NCBI GenBank assembly: GCA_016781085.1
Contig: JADDQZ010000062.1
Span: forward strand, 1 to 38,255
DNA length: 38,255 nucleotides
Reading direction: 5' to 3'
Origin: Actinomycetota bacterium
GTDB lineage: Bacteria; Actinomycetota; Thermoleophilia; Solirubrobacterales; Solirubrobacteraceae
Positions 1 to 7,135 of the stretch are shown in pieces. Both the position numbers and the translations under genes were made by a program. The notes beneath the pieces are model-generated. The model had not been told where the DNA came from. It searched no databases and saw nothing but the letters and a program-made list of their open reading frames with translations. How positions within the stretch are numbered: position 1 is the first letter of the stretch; every line of letters starts with the position of its first letter.

Positions 1-1
1 G

Positions 2-103
2 ATCGGCCGGAAGGCCTCGCACGGGTGCATCCGCATGCTGATCCGCGACGTCAAGGAGCTCTACTCGCGCGTCGACGTCGGCGCTCCCGTCTTCATCGGC
101 TAG
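2..103 (+). CDS. L,D-transpeptidase (YkuD family), C-terminal fragment
   Basis: Only the last 33 codons are in the window; the gene begins upstream of base 1. The visible peptide starts IGRKASHGCIRM and ends GAPVFIG. The S-H-G-C-x-R-M string is the catalytic signature of L,D-transpeptidases, in which the Cys attacks the tetrapeptide stem of peptidoglycan to form 3-3 cross-links or attach proteins. The distance from the Cys to the C-terminus fits the end of a YkuD domain, so nothing seems to be missing at the 3' end. The enzyme would act outside the membrane; its signal or anchor would be in the missing N-terminal part. The family call rests on this one motif. Confidence 0.85.
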   Translation: MGRKASHGCIRMLIRDVKELYSRVDVGAPVFIG

Positions 104-148
104 CGCGGCCGTGCCGTGACGGCGCCCGCCGGCAATCTGCCCTCGTCG

Positions 149-165
149 CGGAAGCTGGGCCGGTC
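149..165 (+). repeat. 17-bp direct repeat, copy 1
   Basis: The 17-mer beginning CGGAAGCTGG and ending GCCGGTC recurs exactly at 554-570. The flanking bases differ, so the identity ends sharply on both sides. A chance 17-base match within 900 bp is unlikely even at high GC. It may be a remnant of element insertion or of a recombinase binding site. Confidence 0.7.
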
Positions 166-553
166 GTCGAGCTTCGCGCCTCCTGTTGCGCGCAGCGGTG
201 GAAAGAGTGACGAGCGCGGCGCTCGCGGACGGGACGGCGAGCCGGGCACGTCACGGTGGCGGCAACCACGCGTAGACGGCGAAACCCGATACCGCTGCGC
301 GCGGCGAGAGACGGCGCGTGCAGCAACTCGGCCTTCTCACAGGTCAGACCATGCTTAGCTCGGGCGACTCGGCGAGTCCCAGCCGCACCGGCGTCATGGC
401 GACCCATCTCTATGCGCCTTTGGCCCGAGTGGCGGACTTCTGATCCACAGGGCGTTGAGGACTCACTTCGAAGCGCGCGGTACGCGCACCTGCCTTCCCG
501 AACGGGACCGGCATCGACGAAAGCACCACAGAACCCGCCCGTCCGCCGGGGAT

Positions 554-570
554 CGGAAGCTGGGCCGGTC
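554..570 (+). repeat. 17-bp direct repeat, copy 2
   Basis: Second exact copy of the 17-mer at 149-165, starting 405 bp further on, in the same orientation and inside the same gene-poor stretch upstream of the integrase. Confidence 0.7.
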
Positions 571-884
571 CTAGAGGAAACGGAGCGAGGTTGCACGAGC
601 GACGCGTACTAGAGGCGCGAGTTTCTCCGTAGGCGCGCCCGTCCACTTGCCGCGGCGGGAGGTGGCGCGCCGTTCTCCGTCCGGCTGAAAGCCGATCATG
701 TGTTTGTGCGGCTCCCTCGCCTGAACCAGCACATCGACGCGTTCAGGGTGGGGGGCGAATTTCGCCACGTCAGCCCTATCCGGAGTGTCCGGCTATTCCT
801 TGCCGGTGGGGGCGCGGGGCGGCGCAGCGATCGTCGCCCCGCCCTCCGCGCTGCAATCGACTCGTCGCTGCTGGACGCTGCCTG

Positions 885-913
885 TTGACCCGGAACGCGA
901 GGCGGCCTAGGGT
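885..913 (+). promoter_or_regulatory. Candidate sigma-70 type promoter upstream of integrase remnant
   Basis: TTGACC at 885-890 and TAGGGT at 908-913 are separated by 17 bp, close to the housekeeping sigma consensus. Transcription would start around 920, leaving a leader of about 65 nt before the ATG at 987. This is a sequence match only. Confidence 0.5.
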
Positions 914-986
914 GCAAGACGAGACAATCAAAGAGTGGGGCCGCACCGCGTCAACGGCCGGCCCCCGGACCACGAGGCGATGACTC

Positions 987-1419
987 ATGGCCACCCAGGA
1001 CCGTAACGGTTCGCTCGTCGGCACCGTCGCCGACGAGGACATCGCGGGCAAACTGAGGAACGTCCTCGACCAAGACGACGTGGGGTTCGGCTTCCTCGGC
1101 GTCGTCGGGCAGATTCCCGAGCGTGCCGAAGGCGAGTACCTCAGCACGTTCGAGCTCGACCTCCGGGGATTGGGGCGCGCTCTACGGTCTGGCGTTCGGG
1201 ATCGCCCGTGCGCAGGACCCTTTCGAAACCATCGAGCAGGTCGCCGAACGCGCCGGGCGAGTGGCGCGTGAGGTCTACGACGACCGGTACGGCGCACTGG
1301 AGCGCCCGAAGGTCGATCCGATCGTTCGAGCAGTGGTACGCGAGTACGTCAAGACCGATCTGCCGTCGGGGCCGCTCTATAAGGCCCTACACGACCTTGC
1401 TGAGGTAGTCGGTAGCTTG
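987..1419 (+). pseudogene. Small element-borne protein, frameshifted, function unknown
   Basis: An ATG at 987, preceded by GAGG about 9 nt upstream, opens a frame reading MATQDRNGSLVGTVADEDIA and continuing sensibly to about residue 60 (EYLSTFELDL). At the G-run 1165-1168 the sensible reading passes to the next frame (DWGALYGLAFGIARAQDPFE onward). One G too many in that run explains the change; with it removed the peptide reads DLRDWGALYG. The downstream part is acidic and helical-looking, and it runs without a stop into the integrase frame. The original stop is therefore lost, or this was an N-terminal extension of the integrase. I do not recognise the family. Its position directly before an integrase suggests an element accessory or regulatory protein; that is inference. 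Confidence 0.5.
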
Positions 1420-2639
1420 ATGGCCGGGTCCACGACGCCTGGCAGGACCAGCGCAGACAAGACGCGCCGCTCCTACGGGACAGGACGCGTCTACACGCGC
1501 GAAGAGATCAACGGCCGCGAGACGTACTACGGCTCCTGGTGGGCCGGAGACAAGCGCGTAAACCGCAAGCTGGGGGCGAAACGTGCCCCCGGCGAGCGGG
1601 ACGGGCTAACCGCCACGCAAGCGGAAGCCGAGCTGCGGCGCCGGATGGCCGATGACGGCGCGACCGCGAAACTCGGTGAGCGCATCGACATCGCCGAGCT
1701 CGGGCGGCGGTACCGACGACACCTCGAGGCCCAGGGCCGCAAGAAAGCCACGCTGACGGCCGTGGACAGCACTCTTAACATCTGGATCAACCCGGTGCTA
1801 GGGGATCGGGAAACGAGCCGTGTGACCCCCGAGGACGTGGAAGACCTCATGCGGACGATGGGGCAGCGGCTCGGACCGAAAAGCATCCGAAACCACATTG
1901 GGACGCTCTCGGCGATGTACCGCCACGCGATGCACCCCCGGCGCAAGTGGGCCACCGTGAACCCTTGCGAAGCGATCGATCTGCCGGCGCGAGAAGACAG
2001 CGAAGAGATTCGGTTTCTGACGCCGGATGAGGTGGAGCAACTGGCTAACGCCGCGGTTCCCGGGGAGCACCAGTCGTTGGACCGTGCGTTGTACCTCACG
2101 GCGGCGATGACGGGCTTACGGCAGGGCGAGCTGATCGCCCTCCGCTGGCAAGACGTGGATTGGCGCGCGCAACGCATCCGCGTACGCCGCTCGCACGTCC
2201 TGGGAGAGTTCGGGACACCCAAGAGCAAGCGGTCGACGCGTAGCGTCCCGATGAGCACCCGAGTCGCGGGCGAACTCGATCGCTGGCATCAGGAAACGAA
2301 GCACAAGGCGACACGGCGCTCGTCTTTGCGGAACCGGCCACGGGAGAACCGCTGCGCCGGGGGGCGTTGATGCGTCGCTACCGACGGGCGCTCAAAGCCG
2401 CGATGCTGGAACCGACGCACCGCTTTCACGACCTCAGACACGCCTTTGGAACCGCAATGGCGGGTGCCGGTGTGCCGATGCGGACCTTGCAGGAGTGGAT
2501 GGGGCACCGGGACATCTCAACGACGCAGCTGTACGCGGACTACGCGCCGAACCCCCAAGAGGCGGCGCTTGTCGAAGCGGCGTTCGCGGCGACGAGCCGC
2601 CCCGGCGTCGCTCAAGGTTCCAATATCGTTCCAATCTGA
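1420..2639 (+). pseudogene. Tyrosine recombinase / phage-type integrase, frameshifted
   Basis: From the ATG at 1420 the product opens with a basic element-integrase N-terminus (GTGRVYTREEING, GSWWAGDKRVNRKLG), then a SAM-like core-binding domain, then the catalytic domain. The first catalytic Arg lies in TGLRQGELIALRW. After about residue 295 the meaningful reading moves one frame back: the first frame runs to a stop at 2368-2370, while the other frame supplies DTALVFAEPATGEPLRRG, the HDLRHAFGT box (His and second Arg), GHRDISTTQ and the Tyr nucleophile in LYADYAP, ending at 2639. One missing G in the GG at 2307-2308 explains the shift (AAG GGC GAC expected). Repaired, it would be a normal protein of about 406 residues with all catalytic residues. 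It is either a recently dead integrase or a sequencing error. Confidence 0.85.
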
Positions 2640-2963
2640 GCGAAGCTAAGAGACCTAAGCCGACCGGAACCGCGCTAGAGAGCCAAGCAGCAGGCGACGT
2701 AACCCCCTGGTAGGGTTTCGAGCCCAGTATCGCCCATCACCGGGCCCGCAATTCGGCCGGGCGGGCTCTTCGGGGCAGAGACTGACGTCTCTCAACAGTC
2801 AGTACCTATGGTGGCTGAGCCAGACGTGGCCGGTGCGAACCTAGCGCCAGTCGGCATCAGTGCCGGTGCAATGGCGATGCCGGAGCCTGGCGCCGTAAGT
2901 CCGCGATCGGACTATTCTGGGCCGGGTCTTTAGTCCCTTTCCCGCCCGGCCGATTCTCAAACC
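2640..2963. other. Gene-free stretch: possible attachment-site remnant and hairpins
   Basis: I see no gene in these 324 bp. At 2713-2739 the sequence resembles the T-arm and 3' end of a tRNA: GGG, a loop containing TTCGAG, CCC, then ATCA where CCA would be. The T-loop carries one extra T and no upstream tRNA body is visible, so it could be an attR-like remnant rather than a gene. 2744-2766 can form a 6-bp GC stem. AGAGAC/GTCTCT at 2777-2792 competes with ACTGAC/GTCAGT at 2781-2803. A TATTCT box at 2913-2918 could serve the gene at 2964. Confidence 0.45.
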
Positions 2964-3941
2964 ATGACGTTGCCTGTGCGCTCTTTCCTGCTTACCCTCA
3001 TCTCGCTCGCCTTCGTCGTGCTCGCTCCCGCGCACGCGCAGGCAGCCGTCACGATCGGCATCGGCGATCAGAAAGCCGAGATGTGGCAAGACCCTCGCTT
3101 GAAGTCCTTGGGCCTCAAACATGCCCGCCTCGTCGTCGCCTACGACCGCATCCTGCGTAAGGATTTCACCTTCTACGACGCTTGGATAGGTGCCGCGCAG
3201 GTTCGTGGTGTAGACGTGGTTGTGGCCTTCAACCACTCGAGCCGGTCACACAAGGCGCTTCCGTCCGTCGCTCAATACCGCCGGGTGATTCGCAATTTCC
3301 GCGCGCGCTACCCGCACGTGAGAACGATGACGACTTGGAATGAAGCCAATCACCTGACGCAGCCAACTTTCCGCAACCCCAAGCGCGCCGCTCAGTACTA
3401 CAACGCGCTACGCCAGGAGTGCTCTGGCTGCAAGATCGTGGCGGCCGACGTCCTTGACCAATCGAACATGGTGCCCTGGTTGAAGACCTTCAAGCGCTAC
3501 GCGGTCCGACCCAAGGTCTGGGGCTTGCACAACTACAAGGACGCCAATCGGAACCGGCCGTTTCGCAACAGCGGCACAGCGCAATTCCTGCGCACGGTCA
3601 AGGGCGAGGTGTGGCTGACCGAGACCGGCGGGATCGTCCGCTTCGCCAAGGGCACGACCTTCCGTGGGGGTGTTGCGGCGGAGAAGGCGGCGGCCAGGGC
3701 GACTGCCCGCACCTTCGCGCTCGCCAACATGAGTTCGCGGATCAAGCGCGTCTACCTCTACCAGTGGAGCGCCGACCCGCGTTTCATCAACTGGGACTCC
3801 GGCCTGGTGGACAGCGTCGGTCGCGCTCGCCCCGCACTGCACGTCTTGCGAGCTCAGGTCAACCGTCAACGGCGCTCTCGAGGGCTGCCCGCGGTGCCGC
3901 CCCTGGCCGCCAAGCTCGGCGTCCGACTGCCGTTGTTCTAG
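2964..3941 (+). CDS. Secreted glycoside-hydrolase-like protein (clan GH-A TIM-barrel type)
   Basis: A protein of 325 residues with a typical Sec signal: MTLPVR, a hydrophobic stretch to about residue 20, and likely cleavage in APAHAQA-A near 27. The mature part fits a (beta/alpha)8 glycosidase of the GH5/GH39-like clan. TTWNEANH carries the Asn-Glu pair expected for the acid/base (E127), and EVWLTETGG carries the expected nucleophile at the end of strand 7 (E220). The spacing of about 93 residues is reasonable for the clan. It would act outside the cell on polysaccharide or glycoside; the substrate cannot be read from sequence. It is transcribed alone and converges with the minus-strand gene at 4004. 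The exact GH family is uncertain, because clan-A motifs are shared widely. Confidence 0.75.
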   Translation: MTLPVRSFLLTLISLAFVVLAPAHAQAAVTIGIGDQKAEMWQDPRLKSLGLKHARLVVAYDRILRKDFTFYDAWIGAAQVRGVDVVVAFNHSSRSHKALPSVAQYRRVIRNFRARYPHVRTMTTWNEANHLTQPTFRNPKRAAQYYNALRQECSGCKIVAADVLDQSNMVPWLKTFKRYAVRPKVWGLHNYKDANRNRPFRNSGTAQFLRTVKGEVWLTETGGIVRFAKGTTFRGGVAAEKAAARATARTFALANMSSRIKRVYLYQWSADPRFINWDSGLVDSVGRARPALHVLRAQVNRQRRSRGLPAVPPLAAKLGVRLPLF

Positions 3942-4003
3942 CCCACCCCGACACTGTTCTTGGCGATTCCAATCGACTTCCGGCACGGGCGCTTGCAAGT
4001 TCC

Positions 4004-5959
4004 TCAGAGCTCAAGCGCCATGCTGGGTGCCGCCAGTACAGTGGCCAGGCGCCACAGGTAGTAACGACTCATGCCGTCGAGCGCCGAGGGGTCGCGGGTC
4101 AACAACGACTCGACGCGTTGCTGATCTAGCAAGGACCACACAGGATGCTCGCTGCCTGAGCGAACTAGATCGCGCAGCCCGGCATGCATAGAAGCGAAGT
4201 GATCGATGGCGCCGGGCGCCGGAACGATGACCGCCGCCGCATCGGCTGGCGATGACGGGGAAAGGCCTCCCGCTTGCACTTCGACGACCTCCCGCTGTGT
4301 CACCTCGTTGGCTGGCCGCCGTGCCGCGGCAAGCCGAGTCGACACCGCCATGCGCGCTCGCTTGAGTCGCGGCGTTGCACGCCGATGCGCTTGCCTTTGC
4401 GCCTTGCGCGCCAGCAAGAGTGCGCGGCGGGCTTGGCGAGCGAGCTCATGTTCACGTGCCGGCCACGGTGGCTGGCCTGCAAGCGGGATGTCGACGAGCT
4501 CGGGTGCCAGTTCCTCGAGCGAGCGCAGGTGAAAGCTCTCACGGGCACGGTCACGGACTGAGCCTGCAAGCTCGTGGGGCAGCATCCGAGCGCTCCACAG
4601 CGGCGCTGTCGTGTCACGCACGAACTCCACGCACCCGTGCGTCGGACCCGCCCAGGTCCCCATGCGTCGGAGCAGATAGAAAAGGTCCGGAACGTCCCGG
4701 GCTGCTGCGCCGGCGTCGAGGGCTTCTTCCACGAACTGGGCGATTTGGGCTCGCACCCGGCGGGCTCCGTCCTCGCTGAGCGGCTCGCGTCGCCCGGGCC
4801 TGCGCCCCACAAACGCCCGGTACAGCGCTTCTATCAGCGTCTTGTGCGAATGGCCGCGAACTTGCGCGTAGTACCCGCGCGCGATCTCGCCGCCTTGGCC
4901 TGAATGCCACAGCGGCAACGGTCCGGGCAGCGGTCCGTGCGGAAAGCCTGCCGCGTCGGCGAGCGTGGCTGTGCCGGAGGACTGAAGCTCGACAAGTTCG
5001 GCCGCACGGCGCCAATCGGTGAACACGCTGCCGTGCGGATCCGATGGAAGAAACTCGTGGTGGCGTCCCGTCATCGACGAGAGCAGCCGCCCCGCGAGCA
5101 CGTCTGGATCGTCGGCCGCGCCGCCGGTGACCGTGTGAAAGTCGATACCCGCCGCCAGAGCCGCCGCGAGCACCAGTCGGGAGTCTCGCCCAGCGGTTGT
5201 GGGCACGACGTTAGGCCGGTCCGGCCAATCGGCGAGCGCCGCGACGTTCGTCACAAGCGTCTGAGACGCTGCGGTGACGTCAAGCGGCTGCCCCAGCATC
5301 CCGACGATCTCCGAAAGCGCCAGCAGCGGGCGCCGCCGATACCCATCCGGTCCGAAGGAATGCATCGTTGCGCGTGAGAGTCGGCGCACTCGCTTCCAGA
5401 CGGGGTCGCCGGATAGCGACCAGCCCCCACCTAGAACCGACGCGAGCACGTCGAGGTCGAGCGAATCGGCTGACGACAAGTCACGCAACAATTCGGCGCT
5501 ATTGGAGATCCACGTGACGGGTCCGTCTTCGGCGGCGAACAGGGGGTAGGCCCCCATCGGATCGCAGAAGACTTCCAGTGTCTGCTCGCGGTCGTCGTAC
5601 CGCAGGACCGCGCACCGGCCGTCAAGCCGGGTCTCCCATTTTGCGGTCGCCTGGAAATAGAAGCGAGGATCCAGCGGCGTACGCCCGTCCGCGCTCGAGT
5701 TGTCGTCGCTCCACAAGATTGGCCGCCCCGACCAGAGCGCAAGACGCGACGGCTCTGTGGCCGCGTAGCTGACGCCGCCAACGCGGTCGGGACTGTGCGC
5801 TACCCACGCCGCCGTCGCCCGGCGCGAGGGCGCATGCCAGGTGTTCCGAGGATCGTCGGCGAAGAAGGGGACCCGGTCGAGCAGAGCGTCCAGCGCTCTT
5901 CTTGCCTCGTCGTCAGGGATCGGAGCGGTGCAGGACCAGCCGACGACGAAGAGATTCAC
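4004..5959 (-). CDS. Asparagine-synthetase-like amide-forming protein lacking the N-terminal Cys
   Basis: A protein of 651 residues from a GTG start at 5959, 22 nt after the upstream aminotransferase stop, giving MNLFVVGWSC. The N-terminal 160 residues look like a class II glutamine amidotransferase fold (RLDGRCAVLRYDDRE, FCDPMGAYPLF, ISNSAELL), but residue 2 is Asn, not the Cys nucleophile, so glutaminase activity is unlikely. An AsnB-type ATP-pyrophosphatase domain follows, with a PP-loop variant TTAGRDSR near 254-261 in place of SGGxDS. AsnB relatives adenylate a carboxylate and form an amide or isopeptide bond; this one may use free ammonia or an amine substrate. The C-terminal part is Arg/Ala-rich and helical. 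It forms a two-gene minus-strand unit with the aminotransferase. The substrate is unknown. Confidence 0.75.
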   Translation of the reverse strand: MNLFVVGWSCTAPIPDDEARRALDALLDRVPFFADDPRNTWHAPSRRATAAWVAHSPDRVGGVSYAATEPSRLALWSGRPILWSDDNSSADGRTPLDPRFYFQATAKWETRLDGRCAVLRYDDREQTLEVFCDPMGAYPLFAAEDGPVTWISNSAELLRDLSSADSLDLDVLASVLGGGWSLSGDPVWKRVRRLSRATMHSFGPDGYRRRPLLALSEIVGMLGQPLDVTAASQTLVTNVAALADWPDRPNVVPTTAGRDSRLVLAAALAAGIDFHTVTGGAADDPDVLAGRLLSSMTGRHHEFLPSDPHGSVFTDWRRAAELVELQSSGTATLADAAGFPHGPLPGPLPLWHSGQGGEIARGYYAQVRGHSHKTLIEALYRAFVGRRPGRREPLSEDGARRVRAQIAQFVEEALDAGAAARDVPDLFYLLRRMGTWAGPTHGCVEFVRDTTAPLWSARMLPHELAGSVRDRARESFHLRSLEELAPELVDIPLAGQPPWPAREHELARQARRALLLARKAQRQAHRRATPRLKRARMAVSTRLAAARRPANEVTQREVVEVQAGGLSPSSPADAAAVIVPAPGAIDHFASMHAGLRDLVRSGSEHPVWSLLDQQRVESLLTRDPSALDGMSRYYLWRLATVLAAPSMALEL

Positions 5960-5981
5960 GAGGGCGCATCCTACGGTCGCG

Positions 5982-7052
5982 TCAGGCCGCCGAAAGCAGC
6001 GTCTGGAGATCGTCGGGGTGGTTCCACGCCCCGACGGACGCGCGCAGATACGGCGTGTTGGGGAGATCACGGACCACCACCGCGGCGTCTGCGAGCCGCT
6101 GTCGCGTGGCAGTGGGCTCGTCGTCCTCCCAGGCGACGAGCGTCGTCGCCCCGCGCGGCGCAACCCGGCGGCCACGCGCGCGCAGGGCGCTGGCTAGCTC
6201 CTCGGCCAGTCCAGCGGCGCGATCAAAAACGGTGGTCCAGCCACCGCTACCCAGCGTGTCATAGGAGGCGACGTTGAAGGCAACGCTTTCGCGCGCCAGC
6301 GACGGGGTGTCGTGCCGGGATGCGTCCGATTGCAGCGGCGCGTCGATGCCTTTGCCCGGCTGTGCGAACGAGGTGTAGCTAGGGGCGATGGTCAGCAGAC
6401 GTTCGAGCAATTCCGGGCTCACGTAGAGCAAGCCGGTGCCGTCGGCGCCGCACAGCCACTTCTGGCCGGCCGCCGCGTAGGCGTCGCAATTAAGCGCGCG
6501 AACGTCGACCGGCACGGCTCCCGCTCCTTGCGCTCCATCGAGTATCACGGGCACCGGTACTTCGGCCAGCGCGCGGTCTGCCAGCTCACCGCCGAGCCAG
6601 CCGACGTGTGAGCAAGCCACCAGCGTGGTCGCCTCGGTCACATGTTGGGCCAGGCGCGCCAGCGGTCCAAAGCGAATCTTCGCGCCGCGTGCCCGCGCGG
6701 CTTTCAAGGGTCCCAGTAACCCTGGGTGCTCTTGGTCGGAAGTGAGGATCTCGTCGCCGGGACCGATCTCGAGTCCAGCGAGCACGCGTCCCAGCCCTTC
6801 GCTGGTTGAAGTCGTGAGGGCGATCTCGGCTGCATCGCAACCGAGCAACGAGGCGTAACGAGCGCGCAACTGGTGTTGAAGCTCGGTGCGGCGAGCGTAG
6901 TGCGCCGCTGTGCGCCCTTCGTGCAGAGCGCTGTCGAGCTCACGCTGAGCGGCTTGCACGGCGGCTGTCGGGACGGGTCCGTTGGTTCCCGCGTTCAAGT
7001 AGGCCACGCGTGCGAGGACGGGAAAGCTCGAGCGCAGCGCGGCCGGGTCCAT
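5982..7052 (-). CDS. Class V aminotransferase / cysteine-desulfurase-like PLP enzyme
   Basis: A protein of 356 residues from an ATG at 7052. Fold-type I PLP features are in order: AYLNAGTNGPVP at the N-terminus, the SDQEHPG region, the cofactor-ring Asp in ILDGAQGAG, and the Schiff-base Lys in AAGQKWLCGADGTG. The family includes cysteine desulfurases, kynureninase-like enzymes and EgtE-type C-S lyases; the sequence alone does not separate these. No obvious mobile catalytic Cys loop of the IscS type is seen, which argues mildly against a housekeeping desulfurase. A TAGGCT box ends 7 nt before the ATG, so the mRNA is probably leaderless. It is divergent from thrS and leads the unit with the AsnB-like gene, suggesting that both act on one small-molecule product. 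Confidence 0.8.
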   Translation of the reverse strand: MDPAALRSSFPVLARVAYLNAGTNGPVPTAAVQAAQRELDSALHEGRTAAHYARRTELQHQLRARYASLLGCDAAEIALTTSTSEGLGRVLAGLEIGPGDEILTSDQEHPGLLGPLKAARARGAKIRFGPLARLAQHVTEATTLVACSHVGWLGGELADRALAEVPVPVILDGAQGAGAVPVDVRALNCDAYAAAGQKWLCGADGTGLLYVSPELLERLLTIAPSYTSFAQPGKGIDAPLQSDASRHDTPSLARESVAFNVASYDTLGSGGWTTVFDRAAGLAEELASALRARGRRVAPRGATTLVAWEDDEPTATRQRLADAAVVVRDLPNTPYLRASVGAWNHPDDLQTLLSAA

Positions 7053-7059
7053 TTGCGGG

Positions 7060-7065
7060 AGCCTA
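7060..7065 (-). promoter_or_regulatory. -10 box for leaderless aminotransferase mRNA
   Basis: On the minus strand TAGGCT is followed by 7 nt and then the ATG at 7052. With a -10 box here, transcription would begin at or next to the A of the start codon. No clear -35 is seen. Confidence 0.5.
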
Positions 7066-7121
7066 TCGGCGCGCTCGAGCGCCCGACCGACGCTGTGTAA
7101 GCGGCTCGTTTGCGGCTCGCC

Positions 7122-7127
7122 TAGGAT
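7122..7127 (+). promoter_or_regulatory. -10 box for leaderless thrS mRNA
   Basis: TAGGAT is followed by 8 nt and the thrS ATG at 7136, with no Shine-Dalgarno sequence between. It is divergent from the aminotransferase promoter 56 bp away. Confidence 0.55.
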
Positions 7128-7135
7128 CGACGTCC

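Larger units (their letters stand above)
104..986. other. Gene-poor stretch, 883 bp, next to integrase remnant
   Basis: I find no convincing gene here. Open frames exist on both strands, but their translations are Arg/Ala/Pro-rich and resemble no family I know, as expected from random GC-rich DNA. The stretch holds an exact 17-bp direct repeat (149-165 and 554-570), a short tRNA-like anticodon arm near 421-450, and a promoter-like pair at 885-913 that would read into the small frame at 987. It is probably the left flank or decayed left part of the mobile element carrying the integrase. Confidence 0.5.

Noticed and set aside
421-450. tRNA-like D-arm and anticodon-arm string with a possible TCT anticodon
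   Set aside because: The anticodon stem has a mismatch, no matching acceptor stem exists, and the downstream sequence lacks a GTTCRA T-loop. At most it is a tRNA fragment; it could be chance.
571-768. Minus-strand open frame with a HKHMIGFQPDGE stretch
   Set aside because: It is short, has no ribosome site or -10 box at the start, shows no family resemblance and has random-looking Arg-rich composition.
2290-2370. Programmed -1 frameshifting in the integrase
   Set aside because: No X-XXY-YYZ slippery heptamer or following pseudoknot is evident near 2307, and the shift is explained by one missing G. A second shift in the same locus also favours decay or error.
4004-7052. Lasso-peptide cluster, suggested by the AsnB-like protein (lasso cyclases are AsnB relatives)
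   Set aside because: No precursor peptide, RRE protein or transglutaminase-like leader peptidase is present beside it, and the partner is a PLP enzyme.
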